Notes under the pieces: generated by a model
Databases searched by the model: none
Told to the model about the DNA's origin: nothing
Seen by the model: the letters and a program-made list of their open reading frames with translations, nothing else
From: Serratia sp. Ag1
GTDB taxonomy: Bacteria > Pseudomonadota > Gammaproteobacteria > Enterobacterales > Enterobacteriaceae
DNA: 64,000 nucleotides
Direction of reading: 5' to 3'
Assembly: GCF_000743355.1 (NCBI RefSeq)
Contig: NZ_JQEI01000019.1
Coordinates: forward strand, 1 to 64,000
Translations under genes and position numbers: made by a program
In this document: in pieces, positions 1 through 9,560 of the stretch
How positions within the stretch are numbered: the first letter of the stretch is position 1
Layout of the letters: every line of letters starts with the position of its first letter

Positions 1-87
1 GATTTTGTGATCCACTACAGCCATGCGGGATGTTTACCCAACTGTAAATGCTGGCCTGAGGTGCAGATACCCGGCCCAAGAATGTGA
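1..87 (+). CDS. Phage minor head (head morphogenesis) protein, C-terminal end only
   Basis: The first 28 codons of the window read in frame 1 to a TGA at 85-87. The peptide is rich in Cys and aromatic residues (HAGCLPNCKCWPE), which resembles the C-terminal ends of Mu gpF/SPP1 gp7-type minor head proteins. Its position directly before the DUF2213 and capsid genes fits that role. The start is outside the window, so the family assignment is an inference from a short tail and synteny. Confidence 0.55.
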   Translation, partial: DFVIHYSHAGCLPNCKCWPEVQIPGPRM

Positions 88-88
88 T

Positions 89-112
89 AAGTCGCTATGA
101 GCGGCTTTTTTT
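89..112 (+). terminator. Short hairpin plus T-run upstream of the head genes
   Basis: A seven-pair stem (AAGTCGC with GCGGCTT, one G-T wobble) around a TATGA loop is followed by seven T residues. It lies just after the stop of the minor head gene and before the DUF2213 gene, so it probably lets part of the transcription through. The same arrangement recurs at 12795. Confidence 0.5.
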
Positions 113-137
113 ATGCCCGCAATTCGGCAGGTAACCC

Positions 138-1340
138 ATGAAATATTTTTTTACGACCCGCCTGGGCGAAACGCGCTATCAACTGGCGGACGGCTCGATC
201 CTGTTCAAAGACGTACCTATCGGACGAACGGGTGAGCAGGTTTATGGCGCGGAGGAACTGCCTGATTTAGCCCCTGGCAGCGACGAATTGATAGTTGTCC
301 GCCGGACGCCAGAGGAGGTATTCAGCGAACGCACGATCGCCTCCTTCGAGGGTATGGCCGTCACTATCGGCCACCCGAAAGATTTCAGCGGCAACATTAT
401 TTTTGTCACGCCGCAGAACTGGCGACAGTTAGCAAACGGCCACATTCAGAACGTCAGGCGCGGAGAGGGAGTGAATTCCGATCTGCTACTGGCTGACGTC
501 ATCGCTAAAACGCCTGAGGCCATCCAGGCGGTTGAGGACGGCGACGACGAAGTGAGTTGCGGCTATGACGCTGACTATCGCCAAATCTCGCCGGGTATCG
601 CGGAACAGTATGCGATCACTGGCAATCATCTGGCCTTTGTCCCTAACGGGCGGGCCGGTTCACGTTGTGCACTGGGAGACGCTATGCCGAGCACTACTAA
701 AAACTGGTTTACCCGGCTTTTAAAGGCCCGCAAAACCAACGACGCCGCCGAAATGGCGAGCCTGATCGATAACCCGCCGGAGAATATGACCGGCGATAAT
801 GACGACGTTACAGCCTCCATGACACCCGGCGGTGTAGTCATTAACCTTTCACCACAAAGCCCGATGCCCGCGCCGACTTTACCTGTTACGGCGGACACGG
901 AGGAAGATATCCCCGCGTGGGGTAGAGCACTGATTGACGCAGTGGCAAAACTCACTCCAGCATCCCCGGCTACCGGTGATGAAAATGAAGATGAACGGGA
1001 TGAAGTCGAGGGCGCGGTGACGGGTGACGCGGCTTATCGTGCCGATCTGATCCAACCTGGTATTCAGTTGCCAGTGTCAGCAAAACCTACGGCGTTTAAG
1101 CGTCATATCCTGGTCTCCGCCGATCAGATGCTTGTCCGTTCAGTTGTGGGCAATGCAGATATTACCAAGCTACCAAGGGCCACTGTTGATATGGCGTTTA
1201 CCGCTGTTTCTGAGCTGGCTAAAAATCGCAACACTGCCGCGCAAACTACCGACAGTTTCCGCAATATGACCACTAACACCACAAAATCTATCGCGGATAT
1301 CAACAAGGCTGCGAAAGAACTCTGGGCTAAACGAGGCTAA
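138..1340 (+). CDS. DUF2213 phage head protein (probable prohead protease/scaffold)
   Basis: This 400-aa protein opens with [10 protein letters not shown] and contains the DUF2213-type block around residues 60-180 ([36 protein letters not shown]). Members of this family sit immediately upstream of the capsid gene in many myovirus-type phages and are thought to act as prohead protease/scaffold. The C-terminal half is acidic and low in complexity (residues 260-300), as expected of a scaffold, and ends in a helical segment. The cement gene follows after 3 bp. The family is recognised from motifs; protease activity is inferred. Confidence 0.75.
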   Translation: MKYFFTTRLGETRYQLADGSILFKDVPIGRTGEQVYGAEELPDLAPGSDELIVVRRTPEEVFSERTIASFEGMAVTIGHPKDFSGNIIFVTPQNWRQLANGHIQNVRRGEGVNSDLLLADVIAKTPEAIQAVEDGDDEVSCGYDADYRQISPGIAEQYAITGNHLAFVPNGRAGSRCALGDAMPSTTKNWFTRLLKARKTNDAAEMASLIDNPPENMTGDNDDVTASMTPGGVVINLSPQSPMPAPTLPVTADTEEDIPAWGRALIDAVAKLTPASPATGDENEDERDEVEGAVTGDAAYRADLIQPGIQLPVSAKPTAFKRHILVSADQMLVRSVVGNADITKLPRATVDMAFTAVSELAKNRNTAAQTTDSFRNMTTNTTKSIADINKAAKELWAKRG

Positions 1341-1343
1341 TAC

Positions 1344-1838
1344 ATGGCTAACACCATTCTTTACCGGATGCCTGCGGGCATCGCCGGGGCGATCTCACGT
1401 CCACAGGATTTAACCGTAGAGCCTCATGTGCTCGATTCAACTAAGCCATTCGCGGCCTATGGCTTGGCTGGAAAAATTGCGGGCGGAAAGTTCGTGCCTG
1501 TCGAATCGGGCGACGCCGCCACGGTGATGGCGGGGATCTTTGTTCGTCCTTACCCGACCGCATCGCAGCCCGATAAAGTTCGCCAGATTGGCTCTGGTTT
1601 CAATTTTACCGGCGACAACCTGAAACGTGGTTATGTCACGGTCAATATTGGCGGTGATGCTTCCTCAGTCGCTCTTTATGCGCCGGTTTACATGCGCGTT
1701 GGCACCCCGACTGCTGCAAGCCCCTTGGGCGCATTCCTAGCCACAGCAGACGGCGCTAATACCGTTCAAGTTACCAACGCAGTTTTCAATGGCCCCGGCG
1801 ATGCTGAAGGGAACATTGAACTGGCTTACAACATTTAA
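1344..1838 (+). CDS. Phage structural cement (capsid decoration) protein
   Basis: This 164-aa protein is rich in Gly, Ala and beta-forming residues and has no transmembrane segment. It lies between the DUF2213 protein and the major capsid protein, the usual place of the Gp24-like structural cement protein in phages with this head module. Phrases such as VMAGIFVRPYP and DNLKRGYVTVN are typical of such decoration proteins. A conventional ribosome site precedes the ATG, and the capsid gene starts 14 bp after the stop. The call rests on position and general resemblance. Confidence 0.65.
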   Translation: MANTILYRMPAGIAGAISRPQDLTVEPHVLDSTKPFAAYGLAGKIAGGKFVPVESGDAATVMAGIFVRPYPTASQPDKVRQIGSGFNFTGDNLKRGYVTVNIGGDASSVALYAPVYMRVGTPTAASPLGAFLATADGANTVQVTNAVFNGPGDAEGNIELAYNI

Positions 1839-1852
1839 AGGGAGCATTAAAA

Positions 1853-2794
1853 ATGCCAATGACCTTTGATCAGGCTACCGTCGATAGTACCGGTGCCTTT
1901 CTGATCCATGAGCTGGAGCGGCTCGACCAGACGCTGAACTTACCGCTGACGTCCCAGACCTGGAGCCGAGACGTTGAGCTGCGCGAGGACGTTTCTATCG
2001 CCGATGAGATTAGCTCATTCACCAACACCACGTTTGCGGCGCCAGGCTCCCCAAATGCTAACGGCAAGAACTGGATTAACCAGCTTGCTACCGCTATCGC
2101 AGGGTTGAATGTCGATATCACTAAAACGGGTTTCCCGCTGGAACTTTGGGGAATGGAGCTGGGCTGGACGGTTGTAGAACTGGCTGCCGCGGCTCAGGTA
2201 GGTCGCCCTATCGATACCCAGAAATACGATGGTATGCAGTTGAAATGGAACATGGATACTGACGAACAGGTATATATCGGGGATGCGGTAAAAGGCGCTC
2301 AAGGACTTTTAAACCTTTCTAACATTTCCTCGACTAACGCCGCGAAAACCTGGGCGACATCGACCCCCGATGAAATCCGCGCCTGTATTAACCAGGTGTT
2401 GAGCAATGCATGGACACGATCTGCGTATTCGAAAGTACCGGAAGACCTGTTGATCCCGCCGGAACAGTATTCATTCCTGGCAAGTACGATTGTTTCATCC
2501 GCGGGTAACCAGTCATTGCTGACTTACCTCGAGACCAACACGATTGCTTTCCATCAGAATGGCAAGCCGCTAAACATTCGTCCGGTGAAATGGGCTATCG
2601 GGCGCGGTGTTGCAAAGAAAGACCGAATGCTGGCGTATACAAACGATAAAAAGTTTGTCCGCTTCCCGATAGTGCCGCTGCAAAGTGTGCCGATTCAGTA
2701 CCGTGGCATTTATCAGCTTGTGACCTACTACGGCAAGCTGGGCGTCATTGAGCCGGTTTATCCGGAAACATTGAACTACATGGACGGCATTTAA
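1853..2794 (+). CDS. Phage major capsid protein (DUF2184 family)
   Basis: This 313-aa protein matches the DUF2184 family, the HK97-fold major capsid proteins of this phage group. Recognisable stretches are the LIHELERLDQ N-terminal region, SWSRDVELREDVSIADE-like text near residues 37-53, and a C-terminal part rich in aromatic residues (IPIQYRGIYQLVTYYG). It would assemble the icosahedral shell. A G-rich ribosome site (AAAGGGAGC) lies upstream. Length and position match the family, and a weak terminator follows the stop. Confidence 0.85.
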   Translation: MPMTFDQATVDSTGAFLIHELERLDQTLNLPLTSQTWSRDVELREDVSIADEISSFTNTTFAAPGSPNANGKNWINQLATAIAGLNVDITKTGFPLELWGMELGWTVVELAAAAQVGRPIDTQKYDGMQLKWNMDTDEQVYIGDAVKGAQGLLNLSNISSTNAAKTWATSTPDEIRACINQVLSNAWTRSAYSKVPEDLLIPPEQYSFLASTIVSSAGNQSLLTYLETNTIAFHQNGKPLNIRPVKWAIGRGVAKKDRMLAYTNDKKFVRFPIVPLQSVPIQYRGIYQLVTYYGKLGVIEPVYPETLNYMDGI

Positions 2795-2801
2795 GCCCGC
2801 G

Positions 2802-2817
2802 GCCCCGGAAACGGGGC
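2802..2817 (+). terminator. GC-rich hairpin after the capsid gene
   Basis: A perfect six-pair stem (GCCCCG with CGGGGC) closes a GAAA tetraloop seven bases after the capsid stop and is followed by TGAATTTT. The T-run is poor, so this is probably an attenuating or mRNA-stabilising hairpin that favours capsid expression over the tail genes. Confidence 0.5.
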
Positions 2818-2836
2818 TGAATTTTGAGGATTTGCG

Positions 2837-3121
2837 ATGAAAAAGAGAATCTATGTACTGGCGCCGTTTAATTTCAATGACGGCGTCAATATCACGGCGT
2901 TTGCCGCTGGCTTTCATGATGTGGAAAGTGATGTCGCCGATCACTGGTTTGTGAAGGAGCATTGTTCACCTGATGGTGATGCACCAACACTGGAAAGCGA
3001 TCCACTTATTGCGGAGCTTGAAGCGCTGATGGCGGAAAAAGACACACGCATTGCGGAGCTTGAAGCGCAACTCGCGGAGGCCAAAGCCAATGGCAAGAAA
3101 CAAAAGCCTACCGACGCCTGA
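2837..3121 (+). CDS. Small phage protein with C-terminal coiled coil
   Basis: This 94-aa protein has a good ribosome site (TTTGAGGA) before ATG. The N-terminal half is a compact domain ([16 protein letters not shown]...). Residues 55-90 are a Glu/Ala-rich heptad pattern ([20 protein letters not shown]), a clear short coiled coil, ending in a basic tail. It sits between the capsid and neck genes, and its last 32 bases overlap the next gene. I do not recognise a functional family; a head-completion or capsid-associated role is only a guess from position. Confidence 0.7.
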   Translation: MKKRIYVLAPFNFNDGVNITAFAAGFHDVESDVADHWFVKEHCSPDGDAPTLESDPLIAELEALMAEKDTRIAELEAQLAEAKANGKKQKPTDA

Positions 3122-3506
3122 ACAATTCCGCGAGATGTTCCCTCAGTTTGAAAACACCACGACCTACCCGACACCCATGATCATCGCCCGGCTTGCGTTG
3201 GCCGATGTTCTGTTGAGTGAAAGTCGGTTCGGGGAAGAGATCTTCCCTTATGTTGTCGGTCTTTTCGTGGCGCATTACATGGCGCTTTATGCTGCTGATA
3301 TGCGCGGGGTTGCGGTAGGTTCAGCGGGTGGGGCCAATAGTGGGGTGCAGACTTCTAAATCGGTTGACAAGGTCTCTGTCAGCTATGACGCCAGCGTGAC
3401 GTTGAATCCTGATGCTGGTTTCTGGAACAACACCCGCTATGGCTCTGAGTTCTGGGAATACCTGATGATATTCGGTGCCGGGGCAATTCAACTGGGAACG
3501 CCATAA
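3090..3506 (+). CDS. DUF4054 phage head-tail connector-type protein
   Basis: This 138-aa protein begins at the ATG at 3090 ([20 protein letters not shown]), chosen because GGAGG lies nine bases upstream; the longer reading has no ribosome site. [13 protein letters not shown] followed by an alpha-helical Ala-rich block ([18 protein letters not shown]) is the hallmark of DUF4054, found in the neck region of related myovirus-type phages. It overlaps the preceding coding region by 32 bp and the next by one base, indicating coupled translation. Confidence 0.75.
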   Translation: MARNKSLPTPEQFREMFPQFENTTTYPTPMIIARLALADVLLSESRFGEEIFPYVVGLFVAHYMALYAADMRGVAVGSAGGANSGVQTSKSVDKVSVSYDASVTLNPDAGFWNNTRYGSEFWEYLMIFGAGAIQLGTP

Positions 3507-4018
3507 TGGGCATAAAAAGCGGTCTCAAGGTCAGAAGTGATAACGCTGAATCGGTGTTATCGGCTTTACGCGCGCTTTCAAAAATGGATGTGCTGGTGGG
3601 CATACCAGAAGCCAATGCCACGCGCGAGGATGGGGAAACCCTGAACAACGCGGAGATCGGCTATCTGCAGTCTACCGGTGCCACGGTGCAGCTCGGCGGC
3701 CAGACCGTCACGCTGCCACCGCGCCCGTTTCTTGACATGGGGATCGAGGACACCAAACCGCGAACTACTGAGCACTTGAAGGCGGCGGCCGTGTTTGCGC
3801 TGAACGGCAAGACGGAGGCGGCGCAGCGGGAGCTTGAAAGCGCGGGACAGATTGTGCGGGATGGCGCAAAGGCCGTGATCGGCGCCGGCGACCGGCTTCA
3901 CCCTCTTTCTGATGCAACGAAAGAAAGCCGACGCGCTCAGGGCATCCCCGGCGATAAGCCGCTCTACGCTCACGGCTACCTGCTGCGCTCAATCACGTAC
4001 GTGGTAAGGAGTAAATAA
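3506..4018 (+). CDS. Phage neck / virion morphogenesis protein
   Basis: This 170-aa protein starts at an ATG overlapping the previous stop (TAATG). It contains VGIPEANATRED, PPRPFLDMGI and a C-terminal YAHGYLLRSITYVV, the pattern of HK97 gp10/tail-completion-type neck proteins (NAEIGYLQSTG and R-P-F motifs). Such proteins close the connector to the tail. The next gene starts on its stop codon. The family call is by motif resemblance; a specific orthologue is not named. Confidence 0.65.
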   Translation: MGIKSGLKVRSDNAESVLSALRALSKMDVLVGIPEANATREDGETLNNAEIGYLQSTGATVQLGGQTVTLPPRPFLDMGIEDTKPRTTEHLKAAAVFALNGKTEAAQRELESAGQIVRDGAKAVIGAGDRLHPLSDATKESRRAQGIPGDKPLYAHGYLLRSITYVVRSK

Positions 4019-4404
4019 TGCCGTTTCTCGACGTTACCGAAGTGCTGCTGGATCCTGATTTTGTCGATACAACGTTGGTGTGCCATCGGCAAATACAGAC
4101 CGTTGATGATGACGGATTCACTACCAATACCCCACAGGATACCCCCTTTAGCGGCGTGGTCACCGTTGATCGCTCCTTGGAGGCCAAGCGTATGCAGGCG
4201 GGGCAGAACATCAACGGGGCCATTCTCATCGTGACACAGTTCCGGCTTACGCAGGGCCAGCCAAGGCTAGACGCCGATGTGGTGACGTACCGAGGCCGAA
4301 AGTATCGGGTGACCTTTGTCGATCCCTATACCGCCTACGGTGCCGGGTTCGTCCAGGCGCACTGTGAGCTGATGGACTTTGACGGAGGAACGCCGATTGA
4401 GTAA
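4018..4404 (+). CDS. Phage neck or tail-terminator-type protein
   Basis: This 128-aa soluble protein is rich in beta strands (GVVTVDRSLEAKRM, VVTYRGRKYRVTFVDPY). It lies in the head-tail joining block, with its ATG overlapping the preceding stop. Proteins at this point usually complete the connector or terminate the tail. The sequence itself shows no catalytic motif or membrane segment. Function is assigned from position only. Confidence 0.65.
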   Translation: MPFLDVTEVLLDPDFVDTTLVCHRQIQTVDDDGFTTNTPQDTPFSGVVTVDRSLEAKRMQAGQNINGAILIVTQFRLTQGQPRLDADVVTYRGRKYRVTFVDPYTAYGAGFVQAHCELMDFDGGTPIE

Positions 4405-4939
4405 CGACAGCAAAGCAGCAGGGTACCTCACTCCCACAGGGCCGCCACCGCTTTATGATGAAGCGCTTGAGCGGGAAATAAGCCGTTGGATCAGGGCGAT
4501 TTCAGGCTTGCCGCCTGGAATGGTTCTGCCGCGCTTTACTGACCCACAAACGCAAATACCCACCAACGGGACTACCTGGTGCGGGTTCGGAATTTCAGAG
4601 TTTACCTCAGACGCCTTTCCGGCTTTGGTACCGGGGGAAGAAAGCAGCGAACATTGGGAGCAGGAAAGCCTTGCTGTGCTCTGTTGCTTCTATGGCCCCG
4701 CAGGACAACAAACGGCCACCCGCTTTCGTGCTGGCATCTTCATTTCACAGAACAACGATGAGTTAAAGCGTCTCGGCCTGACGCTGTGGCAGTGCGGGAA
4801 AATGTACAGCGTTCCCGAACTCATCAATAACCAGTGGGTGCGGCGGTATGACCTCACCGTCCGCCTGCGCCGCAAAATCATCCGCGAATACGGCATCAAG
4901 TCGATCGCAGAAGCACCGGTTCAATTCTTCGGAGAATAA
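4397..4939 (+). CDS. LIC_12616-like phage protein (tail region)
   Basis: This 180-aa protein probably starts at the TTG at 4397: GGAGGAA lies eight bases upstream, while the longer alternative at 4379 has no such site. It carries EREISRWIRAISGLPPGMVLPRF near the N-terminus and WEQESLAVLCCFYGP in the middle, features of the LIC_12616 family that precedes the tail sheath in these phages. It overlaps the preceding gene by eight bases and ends three bases before the sheath gene. A tail-terminator role is plausible but unproven. Confidence 0.65.
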   Translation: MSNDSKAAGYLTPTGPPPLYDEALEREISRWIRAISGLPPGMVLPRFTDPQTQIPTNGTTWCGFGISEFTSDAFPALVPGEESSEHWEQESLAVLCCFYGPAGQQTATRFRAGIFISQNNDELKRLGLTLWQCGKMYSVPELINNQWVRRYDLTVRLRRKIIREYGIKSIAEAPVQFFGE

Positions 4940-4942
4940 CCT

Positions 4943-6424
4943 ATGTCACAGGGTTTACCTGTATCGAACATCGTCAACGTGACGGTGAATATGGCCTTGC
5001 GCGCTGCGCAGGGGCGAAACTTCGGGGCGTTGCTTATCGTCGGCGGATCCCCGGTCATTGATGGCAGCCAGCGTATGCGCAGCTATTCCAGCATCACGCA
5101 GGTTGGTGCAGATTTCGGAATGGACACGCCGGAATATCAAGCAGCATCCCTTTATTTTCAGCAGGCTCCGCAGCCGAAAGTATTGTTTATCGGGCGCTGG
5201 ATCAAGGCTGACCAGGCCGCACTGTTACGTTGTGGCATTTTGTCACCGGCACAGATGGCGATCAGTACCTGGGCGACAGTCACTAACGGCGCGATGCAGA
5301 TCACCATTGATGGTGTGGCCAAGAACATTACGGGGCTGACTTTTGCAGCTGAAACCAATCTCAATGGCGTGGCTGCGCGGATCACCGAAAAACTGACCAC
5401 GGCAACAGTGACATGGGATGCGGCAAACAGTCGCTTTATCATCACGTCGAAAACCACTGGCACGGTATCAGCGGTGGGGTATGGCTCAGCCGGTACCACC
5501 GGAACCGATGTTTCCGCGATGATGAAAGCCACGCAGAATGCGGGCGCACTGGCGATACCGCGTGCAGCCGCTGAGAATATCCAGGCTTGCATTTTCAAGC
5601 TGGCCGATATGTCTACCGGCTGGTATGGGCTGCAAATTGCTGATACGTCGCTGAGTGATAACGACGTGCTGAACGTCGCAGCGTTTATCCAGTCCGAGGA
5701 TGTTTCGCGCATTTACGGCCATACAACGCAGAACACCAGCGTTCTTGACCTGGACAACACCGCGGACATTGCCAGCAAGCTGAAGGCGCTAAGTTATGGC
5801 CGCACCTTCGTGCAGTACTCCAGTAGCAGCCCCTTTGCTACAGCGTCCGTTTTTGGCCGTGCGTTTACTGTTAATTTTCTGGGCAACAACACTACTATCA
5901 CACTGAAATTCAAGCAGCAGCCGGGGATCGTGGCAGAGTTTCTCACGCAGTCACAGGCCAACACGCTGACGGCAAAAAACTGTAACGTGTTTGTCCACTA
6001 CGATAACGACACTGCGATTATTCAGGAAGGTGTGATGTCGAACGGCGATTTCTTCGACGAGCGCCACGGCCTGGACTGGCTGCAGAACTACGTACAGAAC
6101 AACCTCTATAACGTGCTCTACACCAGCACAACCAAAGTGCCGCAAACCGACCCAGGTATCACGCGCCTGCTTACCAGCGTAAGCGGTTCGCTTGGGCAAG
6201 GCGTCACAAACGGCTTGATTGCGCCGGGGGTGTGGAATGGTGATCCGGTCGGTGAACTGAATACCGGCGATACACTGACGGCAGGTTATTACACCTACGC
6301 GCCACCTGTAGCCAGCCAGTCACAGGCCGAGCGTGACGCGCGCCGCGCGCCGGTGATCCAGTGTGCCATCAAGCTGGCGGGTGCGGTTCACTTCGCTGAC
6401 GTCATCATCAACGTAAATCGATAA
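4943..6424 (+). CDS. Contractile tail sheath protein (DUF3383)
   Basis: At 493 aa this is the right length for a DUF3383 tail sheath. N-terminal [21 protein letters not shown], the central [24 protein letters not shown] and the C-terminal [23 protein letters not shown] are characteristic. It forms the outer contractile cylinder of the tail, so the prophage makes (or made) a contractile-tailed particle. The tube gene follows after nine bases, the standard sheath-tube order. Confidence 0.88.
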   Translation: MSQGLPVSNIVNVTVNMALRAAQGRNFGALLIVGGSPVIDGSQRMRSYSSITQVGADFGMDTPEYQAASLYFQQAPQPKVLFIGRWIKADQAALLRCGILSPAQMAISTWATVTNGAMQITIDGVAKNITGLTFAAETNLNGVAARITEKLTTATVTWDAANSRFIITSKTTGTVSAVGYGSAGTTGTDVSAMMKATQNAGALAIPRAAAENIQACIFKLADMSTGWYGLQIADTSLSDNDVLNVAAFIQSEDVSRIYGHTTQNTSVLDLDNTADIASKLKALSYGRTFVQYSSSSPFATASVFGRAFTVNFLGNNTTITLKFKQQPGIVAEFLTQSQANTLTAKNCNVFVHYDNDTAIIQEGVMSNGDFFDERHGLDWLQNYVQNNLYNVLYTSTTKVPQTDPGITRLLTSVSGSLGQGVTNGLIAPGVWNGDPVGELNTGDTLTAGYYTYAPPVASQSQAERDARRAPVIQCAIKLAGAVHFADVIINVNR

Positions 6425-6433
6425 GGGGCGAAA

Positions 6434-6874
6434 ATGTCCACGTATTCTTTTTTAGATGTTTCGGCCTCAATCGTCGGGCCGGGTGGCTCTTTCGATCTGG
6501 GCTACGGAGCAGGCAACGCTGAGGAGGGTATTACTGTTGCCATGGTGGAGGCAAAAAACACCATGACCACGGGCGCGGATGGCTCTGTAATGCACAGTCT
6601 CCACGCAGGCAAGGGCGGCACTATCACTGTAACCCTACTCAAGACCAGCCCGACCAACGCGAAACTGAGCGCGCTGTATAACGCTCAATCGCTCTCGTCT
6701 GCAACGTGGGGCAACAACATCATCGTGATCCGCAACAGCGCCAGCAACGATGTGTGCTCGGCTCGTTCGGTAGCATTCCAGAAGCAGCCAGACTGGCAGA
6801 ACGCCAAAGACGGCGGCACGGTGGCCTGGGTATTTGATGCCGGTCTTATCGATCAATTGCTCGGCACGTTTTAA
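6434..6874 (+). CDS. Tail tube protein (DUF3277)
   Basis: This 146-aa protein (MSTYSFLDVSASIVGPGGSFDLGYG) belongs to DUF3277, the inner tube protein of DUF3383-sheath phages. The compact beta-rich sequence with ITVAMVEAKNTMTTGADGS and a C-terminal GTVAWVFDAGLIDQLLG fits. It stacks as rings inside the sheath. A GGGGCGAAA ribosome site precedes the ATG, and the chaperone gene begins ten bases after the stop. Confidence 0.85.
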   Translation: MSTYSFLDVSASIVGPGGSFDLGYGAGNAEEGITVAMVEAKNTMTTGADGSVMHSLHAGKGGTITVTLLKTSPTNAKLSALYNAQSLSSATWGNNIIVIRNSASNDVCSARSVAFQKQPDWQNAKDGGTVAWVFDAGLIDQLLGTF

Positions 6875-6884
6875 GGGGTAATCC

Positions 6885-7313
6885 ATGGAATTTGAAATCA
6901 AGGGCCAGAAATACCGGGCCAATAAGTTGAATGTGTTCGATCAACTGAAAGTGTCCCGCAAGCTGCTGCCGGTTCTTTCTGGGCTGCTGGGTGAAATCGC
7001 AGTGCTGAAGCAGTTAAAAAACGGACAGATCACTCTTGAGAATGCGCTGAAAACAGCGCTGCCGGTGATAGCGCAAACTTTGTCCGACATGAGCGAAGAG
7101 GATAGCAACGCGATCCTTCACCCATGCCTTTCTGTTGTGGCGCGCCAGCAGGGCAATACCTACTCGCCGATATTCAGCAACGGGCAACTGATGTTTGACG
7201 ATATCGACCTCATGAGCATGCTGCAAATCGCAGCTCTAGTGGTGGGGGACTCGTTGGGAAATTTTTTGGGCGAACTCCAAGAGAAAGGGGCGGAAGCTCC
7301 GCCAGCGGCTTAA
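6885..7313 (+). CDS. Tail assembly chaperone, short (zero-frame) product
   Basis: This 142-aa protein (MEFEIKGQKYRANKLNVFDQ) lies between tube and tape measure, where dsDNA phages encode the lambda G-like chaperone that coats the tape measure during tail assembly. It is largely helical with no membrane segment and ends in an Ala/Pro-rich tail. A slippery heptamer near its end (7256-7262) allows a second, longer product. The assignment combines position, length and the frameshift signal. Confidence 0.75.
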   Translation: MEFEIKGQKYRANKLNVFDQLKVSRKLLPVLSGLLGEIAVLKQLKNGQITLENALKTALPVIAQTLSDMSEEDSNAILHPCLSVVARQQGNTYSPIFSNGQLMFDDIDLMSMLQIAALVVGDSLGNFLGELQEKGAEAPPAA

Positions 7314-7501
7314 CGCTGGAGTCATTACCGGGCGGAGAGGACTATCTTTTACGCCCGGTAGAGGCGGGTATGTGCTCGATAGCGGAGCTGAAAAGCGGCG
7401 TTGTCGATCTCTTCGATATTGCACTGATGAATGATTATCTCGATGTGAAGGCGGAGAACGAACGCCGGATCGAGAAATGGAGCCGAGATAATGAGCGCTG
7501 A
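6885..7501 (+). CDS. Tail assembly chaperone, -1 frameshift product (G-GT type)
   Basis: If ribosomes slip back one base at G-GGA-AAT (7256-7262), translation leaves the zero frame about 16 codons before its stop and continues in the -1 frame to TGA at 7499-7501, giving about 205 aa. The added part (GLTLESLPGGEDYLLRPVE, then MCSIAELKSGVVDLFD and a charged helix) reads as real protein, fills the otherwise empty gap before the tape measure and overlaps its start. This mirrors lambda gpG/gpGT. The frame and heptamer are visible in the sequence; slippage is inferred. Confidence 0.7.
7256..7268 (+). promoter_or_regulatory. Programmed -1 ribosomal frameshift site
   Basis: In the chaperone frame the codons GGA AAT TTT TTG are preceded by G, so GGGAAAT (7256-7262) is a canonical X-XXY-YYZ heptamer. 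TTTTTTG (7262-7268) is a second possible slip site immediately after it. The -1 frame downstream is open to 7501 and encodes plausible protein. Lambda uses GGGAAAG at the same place between G and T. Confidence 0.75.
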
Positions 7502-9560
7502 AACTATCAAGGATTTCCTGATCTCGCTTGGGTTCGATATTGACTCAGCCGGCGAGCGGAAATTCTCCGCTGTTGTCGCTGGGGTTACCGCGAACGTCCT
7601 CAAACTTGGCGCGGTTGTGGAAGGGGCCGCGCTGGCTGTTGTTGGATTCACTACCCAGATAGCCAACGGCCTGGATAAGGTGTATTGGTCCTCTCAGCGC
7701 ACCGGGGCAACCGTTGCGGGGATCCGTGCAATTGGTTACGCAGCATCACAAACCGGTTCTGATGCGGCTGCCGCCCAGGGCTCACTCGAAAACCTTGCCC
7801 GGTTTATGCGTAACAGTCCAGGCGCGGAAGGCTTTTTAAATCGGCTTGGTGTCAAGACGCGCAGTGCTAACGGTCAGATGCGGGACACTTCAGCGATTTT
7901 TACCGCTCTGGGCGACAAACTTTCAAAGATGCCGACTTACCGCGCAAACCAATACGCGCAGATGTTCGGCATTGACGAAAACACGCTGCTGGCGATGCGC
8001 CGGGGTATTTCCGGTTTCACTGCTGATTACCAGGGAATGCTGAAAGCTACGGGGTTGGACTCCGAAAAAGCAGCCGCACAATCCAACAAATTTATGACCT
8101 CAATGCGCAGCCTCACAACGCTGCTGGGCATGGCTAAGGACAAGATAGGCTCCGATCTGGCCGGAGGGTTGAGCGGCTCCCTGGAAACTCTCCGAAAGCG
8201 CATCATGGAGAATTTCCCCAAAATTGAGGCATTCATTACGCGAGTGGTGAAGGGGATCTTCTGGATGGCCGAGGCTATTGGTCGAATGGTCTATCGTGCA
8301 ACGCAGGCGGTAAACGGTGTGATCGACTGGTGGAGAAAACTGGGGGACGAGTCAAAGAAACTGGTTGGTTTCTTCGGCGCTATGCTGGTGGCCTGGCGCA
8401 TGCTGAACAGCGCGTTCCTGATGTCGCCGATTGGGCTTATCACCGCCGCTATTATTGCCTTGGCGCTGCTGTACGACGATTACATGACATGGAAGGAGCA
8501 CGGCAAAAGCCTGATTGATTGGTCGGAGTGGGAGCCCGGTATCAAAAAAGCCAAAGAGGCGATTATCTGGATCCGCGATAAGCTGCTGGCGCTTAAAGAT
8601 GCCGTGGGCGGGTGGAAAACGGCGCTCGAAATCTTGGCCGGTTACATGGCAGTTACTTGGGCGGCCAAGATGATCAAGGCTGTGACCGGCGTGAGTAATG
8701 CGTTTGGCGGTCTGTTTAAGTTCTCGGGGAAAATTATCGCAATAGGTTTGGCGATCGAGCTGTTCAATAAGGTCGATGAAATCCAGAAAGCCGCAAAAGA
8801 AGCGGGGATGGATCCGGGCGAATACCTGGTCAAAAAGCTTCAGGATAAGCAAAAGACGGGTAAGCCCCTCTTTGATTTGGATGCTCAAAAAGTCCTGTCG
8901 GATTGGTGGTCAAGCTGGAGCTTGCACGCGGGGAATGAGGGGGTTTTCGGTTCTCGCGATGCTGTGCAATACGGCCAATCCTTTAAGCGCCCTCAGGCTA
9001 CTAAAGCAGGGGCGGCGCTACTGGGTTGGTTGCAGCCAAAATTGGCGCAACTGGAGCAGCTTTATCGGTTACCAGAAGGATTGTTGCGCAGCGTAGCGCT
9101 GACTGAATCCAGCGGCAACCAGTTTGCTGTAGGGCCAATGACAAAGTACGGGCAGGCAAAAGGGCTGTTCCAGTTTATGGACAATACAGCCAGCGGGCTG
9201 GGCTTGCGTGGCAATGACGTATTCGATCCTGAAAAGTCTGCCAATGCGGCCGCCAAATATCTGGCGCAGCTGCTGCGCATGAATGGTGGTGATTTGGATA
9301 AAGCGCTGGCCTCATATAACTGGGGGATCGGCAACGTGCAGAAGCACGGCATGGCGCTGATGCCACAGGAAACCCGCAACTATATCCCGCGCGTGCGTAG
9401 CAATATGCCTGATGCTGGTGCCCCCTCCATTCAGCAGGAAACCAATATTCATATCCACGGGGTTTCCGATCCAACTCGCGCAGGAAAGGAAGTGGCTGAT
9501 CGTCAATCTGACGTCAATTCACGGTTATCCCAACAGACAAATAGAGGGCCTGATTTTTAA
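7491..9560 (+). CDS. Tape measure protein with C-terminal lytic transglycosylase domain
   Basis: At 689 aa, this protein determines tail length and helps the DNA cross the cell wall. Residues 1-250 are a helical tape-measure region (TIKDFLISLGFDIDSAGE start). Residues about 245-335 hold hydrophobic segments (VKGIFWMAEAIG, PIGLITAAIIALALLYDD). Residues about 510-650 are an SLT/goose-lysozyme-like domain with catalytic Glu in VALTESSGN, then GLFQFMDNTA and ALASYNWGIGNV. The ATG overlaps the frameshifted chaperone end. It is rather short for a myovirus, suggesting a tail of modest length. Confidence 0.88.
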   Translation: MSAETIKDFLISLGFDIDSAGERKFSAVVAGVTANVLKLGAVVEGAALAVVGFTTQIANGLDKVYWSSQRTGATVAGIRAIGYAASQTGSDAAAAQGSLENLARFMRNSPGAEGFLNRLGVKTRSANGQMRDTSAIFTALGDKLSKMPTYRANQYAQMFGIDENTLLAMRRGISGFTADYQGMLKATGLDSEKAAAQSNKFMTSMRSLTTLLGMAKDKIGSDLAGGLSGSLETLRKRIMENFPKIEAFITRVVKGIFWMAEAIGRMVYRATQAVNGVIDWWRKLGDESKKLVGFFGAMLVAWRMLNSAFLMSPIGLITAAIIALALLYDDYMTWKEHGKSLIDWSEWEPGIKKAKEAIIWIRDKLLALKDAVGGWKTALEILAGYMAVTWAAKMIKAVTGVSNAFGGLFKFSGKIIAIGLAIELFNKVDEIQKAAKEAGMDPGEYLVKKLQDKQKTGKPLFDLDAQKVLSDWWSSWSLHAGNEGVFGSRDAVQYGQSFKRPQATKAGAALLGWLQPKLAQLEQLYRLPEGLLRSVALTESSGNQFAVGPMTKYGQAKGLFQFMDNTASGLGLRGNDVFDPEKSANAAAKYLAQLLRMNGGDLDKALASYNWGIGNVQKHGMALMPQETRNYIPRVRSNMPDAGAPSIQQETNIHIHGVSDPTRAGKEVADRQSDVNSRLSQQTNRGPDF

